Shown here one piece after another: positions 26,895-34,918 of a stretch of DNA of 64,000 nucleotides (positions are counted from its first letter, which is position 1; each line of letters opens with the position of its first letter). The stretch comes from Muriicola soli (GTDB lineage: Bacteria; Bacteroidota; Bacteroidia; Flavobacteriales; Flavobacteriaceae): the NCBI RefSeq assembly GCF_004139715.1, contig NZ_CP035544.1, forward strand, positions 496,001 to 560,000. Direction: 5' to 3'. The notes under the pieces were generated by a model. It saw only the letters and a program-made list of their open reading frames with translations. It searched no databases and was not told the origin of the DNA. A program made the position numbers and the translations under genes.

Positions 26895-27176
26895 ATGCAT
26901 TCTCTCTTAGTCTTATTTATTAGCGGAGCCGAGATTTTCTTTATCATGTTCATCGTGGTCATGGTCTTTGGAGCCGACAAGATCCCCGGAATTGCCAAGG
27001 GTCTTGGTAAAGGAATGCGTCAATTGAAGGATGCCACCGAAGATATTAAACAAGAGATTCAGAAAAGTGCAGAGAAGCAAGGGATAGATACCAGTATTGC
27101 CGATGATATCAAAGATGAGATGAAAAAGGTGAAGAAGAATATCGAAGATGTCTCCGGAACGATTAAAAGAAAGTAA
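26895..27176 (+). CDS. tatA: TatA/TatE-family twin-arginine translocase subunit
   Basis: This 93-aa protein has one N-terminal helix (about 4-26), then FGADKIPGIAKGLGKGMRQ, the typical hinge and amphipathic helix of TatA/E. A charged tail rich in Lys and Glu follows. TatA oligomers form the pathway for folded proteins across the inner membrane. TatB-like features are not obvious. A PAP2 gene follows 9 bp later. Confidence 0.92.
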   Translation: MHSLLVLFISGAEIFFIMFIVVMVFGADKIPGIAKGLGKGMRQLKDATEDIKQEIQKSAEKQGIDTSIADDIKDEMKKVKKNIEDVSGTIKRK

Positions 27177-27185
27177 GGAAGAAGG

Positions 27186-27758
27186 ATGTGGGAACGGTTG
27201 ATAGAATGGGATCGGAATACGTTCATCTACCTGAACAACCTTGGAATTGAAGAATACGACTGGTTTTGGTCACTGGTGACACACACTACTACCTGGATTC
27301 CCCTTTTTATTCTCTTTTTTGTTTTGTTTTTGCGCCATTACAAAGGAAAAGATGCCCTGGCAATGATCCTTATGACCGTCCTGCTTTTCGGTTTTGTCAT
27401 GGCATTAATGTATCTCACCAAAGAATTCGTGGGACGTCTGCGGCCCAATAACGTATCGGACCTCAATGGCATTGTTCGCGTTCTGTTCAGGCCTAATGAC
27501 TACAGCTTTTTCTCCGGACACGCGGCTAACTCTTTTGCCGTAACTACTCTGGTTGTTTTGTTCCTCAGGTCTAAATTCAGCTGGGTATGGGTATTCTACC
27601 TCTGGCCGGTATTGTTTTCAATGAGTCGGATTTACGTAGGGGTGCATTATCCTCTCGACCTTATCGCGGGAGCTTTGGTTGGTCTTTTAATGGCATTTAT
27701 TTTTTACAGCATATTTACAAAGGTCCTCGTACCCTACTTAGGGTTAAGCCGTCCCTGA
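27186..27758 (+). CDS. PAP2-family phosphatase
   Basis: This 190-aa membrane protein has about five hydrophobic segments and the three PAP2 motifs: KEFVGRLRPNN (C1), FSGHAANSFA (C2, with the catalytic His) and SRIYVGVHYPLDLIAG (C3). Likely substrates are lipid phosphates such as undecaprenyl pyrophosphate, phosphatidate or phosphatidylglycerophosphate. Sequence alone does not decide. It follows tatA by 9 bp. Its last 44 bp overlap the end of the convergent O-methyltransferase gene. Confidence 0.92.
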   Translation: MWERLIEWDRNTFIYLNNLGIEEYDWFWSLVTHTTTWIPLFILFFVLFLRHYKGKDALAMILMTVLLFGFVMALMYLTKEFVGRLRPNNVSDLNGIVRVLFRPNDYSFFSGHAANSFAVTTLVVLFLRSKFSWVWVFYLWPVLFSMSRIYVGVHYPLDLIAGALVGLLMAFIFYSIFTKVLVPYLGLSRP

Positions 27759-28365
27759 TGGGAAGAACTACAGTCTCAATTCTCTGATCCTCCTTGAGCA
27801 TCTTATTGTAATCCAGCAACGCCTCAGTGGCTTTATCTGCCGGGTCAAGGGCTTCAATTACCTTTCCTGACCACAATACATTGTCTGATAAAAGAATACT
27901 TCCAGCTCTCATTTTTGGAAGTACTACTTCCAAGTAGCGGCTGTACTCTTTTTTTTCAGCATCGATAAAAACAAGGTCGAATTGCATATCTAATTGGGGA
28001 ATGATTTCAATGGCATTCCCGACATGCTGAATGATTTGTTTTCCATATCCGGATTTTTCAAAATACCTGCGCTGTATATCTTCTAATTCTTCATTAATGT
28101 CTATGGTATGCAATTCGCCTTTGGGAGGCAGACCTTCTGCAAGGCAAAGAGCAGAGTAGCCCGTATAAGTACCTATCTCTAGGATGCGCTCCGGTCTGAT
28201 TATTTTTGATAATATACTGAGTACCCTTCCCTGGTAATGGCCCGTGATCATTCTGGGCTGAAGTACTTTTAAATGGGTTTCCCTGCTCAGTTCTGTGAGG
28301 TATTCCGGTTCATTTTCTGAATGGTCGGTAAGGTACTGTTGCAGGCGGTCTGGAAGAAAATGCAT
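27715..28365 (-). CDS. Class I SAM-dependent O-methyltransferase
   Basis: This 216-aa protein of the Methyltransf_3 (catechol/caffeoyl-CoA-type) family has ILEIGTYTGYSALCLAEGLP for SAM binding (about 68-87), ELHTIDINEE, LVFIDAEKKEYSRY and ILLSDNVLWSG. The acceptor is unknown; bacterial members act on small phenolics or tRNA. The 3' end overlaps the PAP2 gene by 44 bp on the other strand. Confidence 0.9.
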   Translation of the reverse strand: MHFLPDRLQQYLTDHSENEPEYLTELSRETHLKVLQPRMITGHYQGRVLSILSKIIRPERILEIGTYTGYSALCLAEGLPPKGELHTIDINEELEDIQRRYFEKSGYGKQIIQHVGNAIEIIPQLDMQFDLVFIDAEKKEYSRYLEVVLPKMRAGSILLSDNVLWSGKVIEALDPADKATEALLDYNKMLKEDQRIETVVLPIRDGLTLSRVRGPL

Positions 28366-28428
28366 GCCGAACTTTTTGTAAAAATAGGCTTTTTAGGCTA
28401 CTTTGAGGGCGGATAAACTATTGTCTTT

Positions 28429-28893
28429 ATGAAAGAGATCCTGATCCGCGACGCTGTGCTGAATGACCTGCCTGCTCTTCTCCAATTTGAAGAGGAACTC
28501 ATTGCTGCTGAACGACCTTTTGACCCCACTATCCGAGAGGGAGAAGTGCATTATTACGACCTGCGCAGCTATATTGAAAATCGGGAAATTAAAGTGGTGG
28601 TTGCTGAAGTAAAAGGCAAGGTAGTGAGTTCAGGGTTTGGCTTATCCAAACCTGGCAGGCATTACCTTGATCATAAGAATTACGCCTACCTGGGTTTTAT
28701 GTATACCCTGCCAGAATTCAGAGGAAGGGGTATTAATCGTATGATCATAGATGAGCTCAAAGCTTGGGCTTATGAAAATAAGCTGTCTGAGATACGGCTT
28801 ACAGTCTATGACGACAACAGTCCGGCACTAAATGCCTATTTTAAAGCAGGTTTTAAAAAACATATCGTGGAGATGCGACTTCCCTCGCCTTAA
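28429..28893 (+). CDS. GNAT-family N-acetyltransferase
   Basis: This 154-aa protein has the GNAT core: MYTLPEFRGRGINRMIIDEL contains the acetyl-CoA loop RGRG (about 104-107), followed by the late motif YDDNSPALNAYFKAGFKKH. The substrate is unknown. kynU begins 58 bp downstream, with a good -7 box between, so separate transcription is likely. Confidence 0.88.
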   Translation: MKEILIRDAVLNDLPALLQFEEELIAAERPFDPTIREGEVHYYDLRSYIENREIKVVVAEVKGKVVSSGFGLSKPGRHYLDHKNYAYLGFMYTLPEFRGRGINRMIIDELKAWAYENKLSEIRLTVYDDNSPALNAYFKAGFKKHIVEMRLPSP

Positions 28894-28935
28894 CGGGAAT
28901 TACTTGCAGGAGTCGTCGATTAGTAAGTGTTGTTG

Positions 28936-28943
28936 TATTTTTG
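28936..28943 (+). promoter_or_regulatory. Candidate -7 element of kynU
   Basis: TATTTTTG matches TAnnTTTG exactly and lies 8 bp before the ATG at 28952. It supports that start over a longer in-frame opening at 28832 inside the GNAT gene. Confidence 0.4.
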
Positions 28944-28951
28944 GAGAAAAG

Positions 28952-30226
28952 ATGTCTATGAGTTTTCAGAATACCCTTTCCTATGCCAAAGAACTCGATG
29001 CGAATGATCAATTGGCTGCTTATCGCGATCAATTTCATTTTCCAAAAATAGGAGGTAAGGAAGTCATTTATTTTACCGGTAATTCCCTTGGCCTTCAACC
29101 GAAAAGGTCTGCGGATTTTGTAGAAGAGATCATGAAAGACTGGAGAGAATTGGCGGTAGAGGGGCATTTTTATGCAGAGAAATCATGGTGGGATTACCAT
29201 GAGCGTCTGGCAGCACCCCTTGCCCGGATCATGGGGGCAAAAACTCCTGAGATTACGGTGATGAACACCCTCACGGTTAATCTACATCTTTTGATGGTCT
29301 CCTTCTACCGACCTACCGCTAAACGATATAAAATATTATGTGAAGAAAAAGCCTTCCCTTCTGATCAATACATGTTCCAGAGTCAGATTAAGTTTCACGG
29401 CCTGGATATTTCCGACACCATAGTTGAAGTAAAGAAAAGAGAAGGAGAAAATTTTTGGCGAACTGAAGATGTTTTGGCTAAAATAGAAGAAGTGGGGGAC
29501 GAGCTGGCTCTTGTCCTTATGGGAGGAGTGAACTACTACAACGGGCAGGTTTTTGACATGCAAACCATAACCAAGGCGGGAAAAGATGTGGGAGCAGTCG
29601 TAGGATGGGACCTGGCCCACGCTGCAGGGAATGTAGAACTCGATTTGCACAATTGGGACGTCGATTTTGCTGCCTGGTGCAGTTATAAATACATGAACAG
29701 CGGCCCGGGAAATGCGTCAGGGGTTTTTATCCATGAACGATATCACGGCAGGACCGATATTCCACGTTTTGAAGGGTGGTGGGGTACTAAAAAAGAAACC
29801 CGATTCCTGATGCAACCTCAATTTGATCCCATGGATAATGCAGATGCCTGGCAGATCAGTAATGCCCCTGTTCTCGCCCTCGCCCCATACCTGGCTTCTC
29901 TGGAAATGTTTGAGGAAGTTGGAATGGAGAAACTGATCGCGAAACGAAATAAAATAGTTTCCTATTTAGAATTTATTCTTCGCGAAATTGATAAAGAAGT
30001 AGAAAGTACCTTTGAGATTATTACACCAGAGGCCAGAGGAACTCAACTCTCCGTATTTTTACACGGGGAGGGCAGGCCGATCTTCGACTACCTCATGAAA
30101 AACGGAGTGATCACAGACTGGAGGGAGCCCAATGTTATACGCCTGGCCCCTGCACCCTTTTATTGTTCTTATGAAGATATGTATCGCTTTGGTCAGATTT
30201 TAAAGCGAGGAATCGAGGAAACCTGA
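28952..30226 (+). CDS. kynU: Kynureninase
   Basis: 424 aa from the ATG at 28952. The sequence reads YFTGNSLGLQPK (about 37-48), then GGVNYYNGQVFDM, GWDLAHAAGNVELDLHNWDVDFA and CSYKYMNSGPG with the PLP-binding Lys at 246, then IPRFEGWWGT. The enzyme cleaves kynurenine to anthranilate or 3-hydroxykynurenine to 3-hydroxyanthranilate. Kynurenine 3-monooxygenase is encoded 7 kb away at 37123. An MFS transporter follows after 30 bp and may share the transcript. Length is normal. Confidence 0.96.
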   Translation: MSMSFQNTLSYAKELDANDQLAAYRDQFHFPKIGGKEVIYFTGNSLGLQPKRSADFVEEIMKDWRELAVEGHFYAEKSWWDYHERLAAPLARIMGAKTPEITVMNTLTVNLHLLMVSFYRPTAKRYKILCEEKAFPSDQYMFQSQIKFHGLDISDTIVEVKKREGENFWRTEDVLAKIEEVGDELALVLMGGVNYYNGQVFDMQTITKAGKDVGAVVGWDLAHAAGNVELDLHNWDVDFAAWCSYKYMNSGPGNASGVFIHERYHGRTDIPRFEGWWGTKKETRFLMQPQFDPMDNADAWQISNAPVLALAPYLASLEMFEEVGMEKLIAKRNKIVSYLEFILREIDKEVESTFEIITPEARGTQLSVFLHGEGRPIFDYLMKNGVITDWREPNVIRLAPAPFYCSYEDMYRFGQILKRGIEET

Positions 30227-30256
30227 TACGAGGTCCTCTGTAATTATTCGGCGCCA

Positions 30257-31420
30257 ATGAGGTCATTGCGACTTATTTTATCCAATCCAAGATACTTCGG
30301 CCCGGCCTGGGCTTTTGCCAGTTTAAACATACTATTCGGTACCTGGGCTATATATATACCAACCGTAAAGGACGATCTTGGAATCGATAAAGCTACTCTG
30401 GGTATTGCCTTGTTTTTCCTTTCCCTGGGTGTTTTTACCGTTTTTCCTGTGGCTTCGCGCATAGTCAATTACTTAGGGGTAGGGAGGGCTACCTGGTTCG
30501 GTATTTTACTGTTGTGCTTAACAGCCTTATTCCCTTTGATGGCAGATAGCTTTATTACCCTCGCAATTGCCTTGTTCTTTTTTGGTTCGGCCAACGGCCT
30601 GCTTGATATTTCCATGAATACCCTAGTCACGGAAATAGAAAAAGAGGACCGGCAAAACTTTATGTCTGCCTCACACGGCTTTTTTAGTCTCGGAGGGGTG
30701 TTGGCAGGATTGGGCAGCTTCCTAATCCTGATTTTCTCAAACAGGATGCTCCATATGGTGCTGGCAATTCTACTAGTGCTCTCTATCAACTTTATATTTC
30801 ACAAAAGGTACAAGCACATCAGGGCGGCACCTATAGTCAAAGAACCCTTTAGCTTCAGAAATTTCAAACCTTTATTACTGCTGGGATTAGTTTCTTTTGT
30901 TGTTATGGGAAGTGAGGGGGCGATAGTCGACTGGAGTGGACTTTTTCTAAAAGAAGAAACATTGGCACCTGAAACACTCTGGGGAGCAGGCTTCCTCGGT
31001 TTTCAGATTACAATGACCCTCGGTCGGTTTCTGGGGGATGCCATTAGTGCACGAATTGGATCCGTAAAGATCGTGGCTCTCGGGGCATCCATAGCCATCG
31101 CAGGTTATCTGTGTGTACTCATGGTCCAAACCTACCTGGCCATTTTGGGCTTTGCCTTAACCGGACTGGGATTCTCTGTGATCATTCCTGAACTATTCCG
31201 CATAGGGGGGAATGTGAAGGGAGTAGAATCCTCTCAAGGGGTTGCATTTATTGCAGGTACAGGCTATTCCGGATTTTTAATGGGACCCGTGATCCTGGGA
31301 TTCCTAGCCGAAAAATATTCCCTTAACACCAGTTTTATGGTTCTTCTGGCTGGAGTAATTGCAGTACTGGGAACTACACTGTTATTAAGAAGAAGTAAGG
31401 GAGGAAAGTCTCAGAATTAG
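30257..31420 (+). CDS. MFS transporter
   Basis: This 387-aa protein has about 12 hydrophobic segments. The text WAIYIPTVKDDLGIDKATLG near the start and NGLLDISMNTLVTEIE in the first half resembles the fucose-permease-like branch of the major facilitator family. The substrate is unknown. It follows kynU by 30 bp, so transport of a tryptophan- or kynurenine-derived compound is possible but unproven. It converges with the DUF6503 lipoprotein gene, overlapping by 4 bp. Confidence 0.88.
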   Translation: MRSLRLILSNPRYFGPAWAFASLNILFGTWAIYIPTVKDDLGIDKATLGIALFFLSLGVFTVFPVASRIVNYLGVGRATWFGILLLCLTALFPLMADSFITLAIALFFFGSANGLLDISMNTLVTEIEKEDRQNFMSASHGFFSLGGVLAGLGSFLILIFSNRMLHMVLAILLVLSINFIFHKRYKHIRAAPIVKEPFSFRNFKPLLLLGLVSFVVMGSEGAIVDWSGLFLKEETLAPETLWGAGFLGFQITMTLGRFLGDAISARIGSVKIVALGASIAIAGYLCVLMVQTYLAILGFALTGLGFSVIIPELFRIGGNVKGVESSQGVAFIAGTGYSGFLMGPVILGFLAEKYSLNTSFMVLLAGVIAVLGTTLLLRRSKGGKSQN

Positions 31421-32085
31421 TCAATCACCTCTACGTTAGTAAAATACAGAGAAAAATTACCTTCTTTATTTTTGTGCATCCTGGATATCTTCAATCCGTT
31501 CAGGTCTACGTAATCCTCCCAGGTGGTTGTGCTTGAAGGTTCTGGGCTATTGCTCTTTCTGAAAACCCACTCTTTGATCTGATAGTCTTCGCCCAAGTAA
31601 AAATCATAGGCATCTCCGGGGGTATATCCTCCATCACTACCGTAAACCACAGTGAGTTTTGACAGGGAATCGTTGCTGATTGGAGCAAGGACTTTATCTT
31701 CAAAATTGTATGTCAGGTTTTTTCGATCCCAGAAGATATTGATTGGAGCCAACAACCAGTATTTGTCGTTAATAAAAGCCGCATCTGCGTTTTGGGACAA
31801 GCTGTCAATAGCTTTTCTGTTGTAGATAATGGTGTCACCTCGTGAAATACCCTGTACTTCATGAGTTTTTGTATCCCATTTCCAATGGCGTTCAAAATGC
31901 ATAGTATCGCGATCTACGTTGAAGGTAAATCGGATTTCCTCTACGCCGTTCCATTCTTCAATGCCGTGAGCTTTGGCTACTTTTTCAATTATAGTTTCCT
32001 CTTTTACAGGGTCTGCTTTTTTGTCGGATTTGCATGCAACAACTAAGAGGAGAAATGCGGGAAGAACAAATGATTTAACGCTCAT
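31417..32085 (-). CDS. Lipoprotein, DUF6503-like
   Basis: 222 aa with a lipoprotein signal (LLLVVAC, Cys at 18). The mature part contains GIEEWNGVEEIRFTFNVDRD, HWKWDTKTHEVQG and YDFYLGEDYQIKEWVFRK. These recur in the DUF6503 family of Bacteroidota and look like a LolA/LppX-like beta fold, but that comparison is from memory. The location is probably the outer membrane, facing the periplasm. Confidence 0.8.
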   Translation of the reverse strand: MSVKSFVLPAFLLLVVACKSDKKADPVKEETIIEKVAKAHGIEEWNGVEEIRFTFNVDRDTMHFERHWKWDTKTHEVQGISRGDTIIYNRKAIDSLSQNADAAFINDKYWLLAPINIFWDRKNLTYNFEDKVLAPISNDSLSKLTVVYGSDGGYTPGDAYDFYLGEDYQIKEWVFRKSNSPEPSSTTTWEDYVDLNGLKISRMHKNKEGNFSLYFTNVEVID

Positions 32086-32406
32086 ATTTTTCTTTCAAAG
32101 ATAATGGGTTTGAACTTTTATTCTGAATTATTTACTGTTATCTATAAAAAGTTGATCCCGGGCAGCGTACCGCCCAGGATCTCGAGTTAGTAGTTAGTCT
32201 GGTTAACTGTTATATGTTTTTTACATACACATCCTTTGGATCCTTAATTTGTATTATAGGGAATTCGGTTCTTCGGTTGAGTTCGAGTTCAGCATCTGTA
32301 CAATTCCCCCTCCCGATAGTGGTGTACTTGGAGATATTTTTAAAGAAAAAAAGCCTGCTTTGGGACAGCCACATCACAATTATTTAGGTTTAGCTAATAC
32401 AAAATA

Positions 32407-32535
32407 ATGGCAGTTATCACTAATATGGCATTGAAGGACGTTATACCAGGATTTTTATCGATAAACGACCAGGGATTCGATAAACGGGACTTTTTTATGG
32501 ATGATTTTTTTTGGTCATTTTTGCGACTAATCTGA
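32407..32535 (+). CDS. Possible 42-aa ORF of unknown function
   Basis: ATG at 32407 opens MAVITNMALKDVIPGFLS and ends at a TGA at 32533-32535. No family is recognised and the composition is AT-driven, so it may be chance. It is reported because it is the only ORF of note in a 609-bp gap. Confidence 0.2.
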   Translation: MAVITNMALKDVIPGFLSINDQGFDKRDFFMDDFFWSFLRLI

Positions 32536-32642
32536 TTAAATGCACAATTTGCTCTATATATTAATAATCGTGTTTCTAAGAAACCTATATAAATTACTGA
32601 TAATTAGGAGGTTGATCTCCTCGATTTTTGAGGCAAGCCGAC

Positions 32643-32674
32643 TTGGCAAAATGTAGGGTAAATGCGTACCTTTG
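32643..32674 (+). promoter_or_regulatory. Promoter of the clpP-family gene
   Basis: TTGG at 32643-32646, then 20 bp, then TACCTTTG at 32667-32674 fits the Bacteroidota TTTG-N19/20-TAnnTTTG pattern with a near-ideal spacer. The start codon is 20 bp downstream. Confidence 0.65.
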
Positions 32675-32694
32675 ACACATTATAAATTAAGATT

Positions 32695-33243
32695 ATGGCT
32701 GCTAAAAAGGGAAAAGTACAGGAAGCGATTGACGATAAATTACTACAGGAGAGAAAAGTGTTTTTGTGGGGTATGGTTGATGATGATTCGGCCAAACATG
32801 TTATCGACAGGTTACTGTATCTCGATATGCAAAATAACAAGGAAATTCAACTCTATATCAATAGCCCGGGAGGATATGTTACCTCAGGATTTTCAATTTA
32901 CGATACTATTAAGTCATTAAAGAGTCCGGTATCAACCATTTGCACTGGCCTGGCTGCATCAATGGGATCTATTCTGCTCTCTGTTGGCAAGAAAGGCAGG
33001 CGCTTTATTCAGCCTCATGCACGGGTGATGATTCATCAGCCAAGCGGTGGCGCAAGGGGCCAGGCTTCTAACATAGAGATTCAGGCGAAGGAGATTATTA
33101 AAACCAAAGAACTCGGGGCTAAAATACTGGCCGAGAATTGTGGTCAGACCTTTGAAAAAATCATGAAAGACTTTAATCGTGATTACTGGATGGGCGCCGA
33201 AGAATCAGTAGAATACGGTATCGTAGACGGAATAATGAAATAA
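32695..33243 (+). CDS. clpP: ClpP-family serine protease subunit
   Basis: This 182-aa protein has the ClpP fold. Catalytic Ser is in GLAASMGSILLS (about 87-98), His in ARVMIHQPSGG and Asp in NRDYWMGAEESVEYG. The N-terminus (MAAKKGKVQEAIDDKL, LWGMVDDDSAKHVIDRLLY) differs from the canonical housekeeping ClpP, and no clpX or tig is adjacent, so this looks like the second, stand-alone ClpP of flavobacteria. It probably forms or joins the 14-subunit proteolytic chamber served by an AAA+ unfoldase encoded elsewhere. It has its own promoter and terminator. Confidence 0.92.
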   Translation: MAAKKGKVQEAIDDKLLQERKVFLWGMVDDDSAKHVIDRLLYLDMQNNKEIQLYINSPGGYVTSGFSIYDTIKSLKSPVSTICTGLAASMGSILLSVGKKGRRFIQPHARVMIHQPSGGARGQASNIEIQAKEIIKTKELGAKILAENCGQTFEKIMKDFNRDYWMGAEESVEYGIVDGIMK

Positions 33244-33264
33244 AAATACAATTGTAAATAAGTG

Positions 33265-33300
33265 AAAAGTCCGATGTATTTCTACACCGAACTTTTTTTA
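33265..33300 (+). terminator. Rho-independent terminator after the clpP-family gene
   Basis: 14-bp arms with two mismatches (33265-33278 and 33283-33296) around a TTTC loop lead into a run of T, 22 bp after the stop. Confidence 0.75.
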
Positions 33301-33418
33301 TATAGGCGCCAAAGGCGGATGGAGCTGTATTTACGTACTAAGTGCTGGGTCTGGATGACAAAACAGGAATTTCATCAGAATTTTTCCGGATGCTCAATGA
33401 TATCCTTTGCCCGGTTTC

Positions 33419-34906
33419 TTATTTCTTCCATTTCTTCATCCCCTTTTTAGAGAGTAAACTCATCATCATTCCCATCCTCGGATTGTCTTTGAATACCTCT
33501 TTTTTGGCATCCAGAAAATTCCAGTACAAGGCGTTGAAAGGACAGGCATTCTCTCCGGTTTTTTTCTTGTGATCATAAGAGCATCCGGAACAATAATTAC
33601 CCATTTTATTAATGTAATTGGCACTGCTTACATAGGGTTTTGTAGCTACGAGTCCTCCATCGGCGAATTGGCTCATCCCTCTCGTGTTAGTAATCTCTAC
33701 CCATTCTATGGCATCGATATAGACACCCAGGTACCAGGCATCTACCTCAGCTGGATCTGTCTGGGTGAGCAGGGCATAGTTACCCGTAATCATAAGGCGT
33801 TGTATATGATGAGCGTAGGCCTCGTCCAGACTCTGGTTGATGGCGTGACTCAGGCAATTCATTTTGGTGTTACCGGTCCAGTAAAAATCAGGGAGTTTGT
33901 TTTGATTATCAAGGGCATTGGTATATTGATAATCAGGCATTTCTCTCCAATAAATACCTCTCATAAATTCTCGCCAGCCCAATATTTGTCGAACAAAACC
34001 TTCTACCTGACTAATATCAATTTCTTCTTCGTTTCTCCGAAACTCCTCCAATACCCGATCAATCACCTCTTTTGGCGAAAGCATTTTGCTATTGAGGGCA
34101 AAAGATACTCTGGAATGAAAAAGAAACTTCTGTTCGGTATGAAGCGCATCCTGGTAGTCTCCAAAGTGTAGCAATAAATTTTCAGCAAAGTAATTTAAAA
34201 CTTCAAGGCTTTCTTTTCTTGACGTAGGCCAGTTAAAAGCCTGGGCATCTATATTGCCTATTGTCTCGATTCCTGCTTTTTCAATTTCGGCCAGAAGATC
34301 GCTTATGTCTTTGCGCGTATCGTATTCAGAAGGAATTTCAGGGCTGCCCTTCCATTTCTTTCGGTTGCTTTGGTCATAATTCCATTTTCCGCCTTCGGGC
34401 TCCCCGTCTTCCATCATGATGTCGTATTCTTTCCTCATCATTCGATAGAACGACTCCATTACCAGTTGCTTTTTTCCTTCAAAGAATTTTTCGAGGGTAT
34501 CTCTTTTTGTCAAAAAATGATGAGTGTCAAAACATTCGCTTTTGATCTCCAGGGATTCTGTTATTTCTCTTAATTGCTTATCAAGTCTGTATTCATCGGG
34601 TAGGAGGTACTCAAACTTATCCGATCTGAGTTGGTCCGTATATTGTTGGATGAGTTTTTTTAAGTCCTGCGGATTATCCTCATCATTGATTTTCAAGTAA
34701 ATGACCTCATGGCCTTGTTCCTCCAGGGCAGTAGCAAAATTTCGCATCGATGCAAAAAAGGCTACTACCTTTTGTACGTGATGGGTAACATAGTCTGTTT
34801 CCTGCCTCATTTCGGCCATGATATAGGTGCAACCGGAATCGACTTCTTCAAACCAAGGGTGTTGCAGGTTGAGTTGGTCTCCTAGAATTAAGCGTAGTTT
34901 TTTCAT
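33419..34906 (-). CDS. Fe-S cryptochrome/photolyase (PhrB-type, deoxyribodipyrimidine photolyase-related)
   Basis: This 495-aa protein starts LRLILGDQLNLQHPWFEE, typical of the FeS-BCP branch. The four [4Fe-4S] cysteines are at 351, 439, 442 and 455 (KMNCLSHAIN, YCSGCSYD, ENACPFNALYW). As I recall the ligand numbering of Agrobacterium PhrB, this is the same spacing offset by one. Known members repair (6-4) photoproducts using FAD and light. It is the last gene of an operon with a flavin reductase, a DUF2256 protein and a DASH cryptochrome, 12 bp after the latter. Confidence 0.93.
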   Translation of the reverse strand: MKKLRLILGDQLNLQHPWFEEVDSGCTYIMAEMRQETDYVTHHVQKVVAFFASMRNFATALEEQGHEVIYLKINDEDNPQDLKKLIQQYTDQLRSDKFEYLLPDEYRLDKQLREITESLEIKSECFDTHHFLTKRDTLEKFFEGKKQLVMESFYRMMRKEYDIMMEDGEPEGGKWNYDQSNRKKWKGSPEIPSEYDTRKDISDLLAEIEKAGIETIGNIDAQAFNWPTSRKESLEVLNYFAENLLLHFGDYQDALHTEQKFLFHSRVSFALNSKMLSPKEVIDRVLEEFRRNEEEIDISQVEGFVRQILGWREFMRGIYWREMPDYQYTNALDNQNKLPDFYWTGNTKMNCLSHAINQSLDEAYAHHIQRLMITGNYALLTQTDPAEVDAWYLGVYIDAIEWVEITNTRGMSQFADGGLVATKPYVSSANYINKMGNYCSGCSYDHKKKTGENACPFNALYWNFLDAKKEVFKDNPRMGMMMSLLSKKGMKKWKK

Positions 34907-34918
34907 CTTTTTTCCGAA

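Larger units (their letters stand above)
32086..32694. other. Gene-poor, AT-rich 609-bp stretch upstream of the clpP-family gene
   Basis: No convincing gene is present. It holds a 10-bp-arm hairpin (GATCCCGGGC at 32154-32163, GCCCAGGATC at 32172-32181, one mismatch), a possible 42-codon ORF at 32407-32535 and the clpP promoter at 32643-32674. The rest is low-complexity A/T sequence. It could host a small RNA, but I see no terminator within it. Confidence 0.6.

Noticed and set aside
28832-28951. Longer kynureninase start inside the GNAT gene
   Set aside because: The extra 40 residues are Cys-rich and unlike kynureninases, and a -7 box lies at 28936-28943, after that start.
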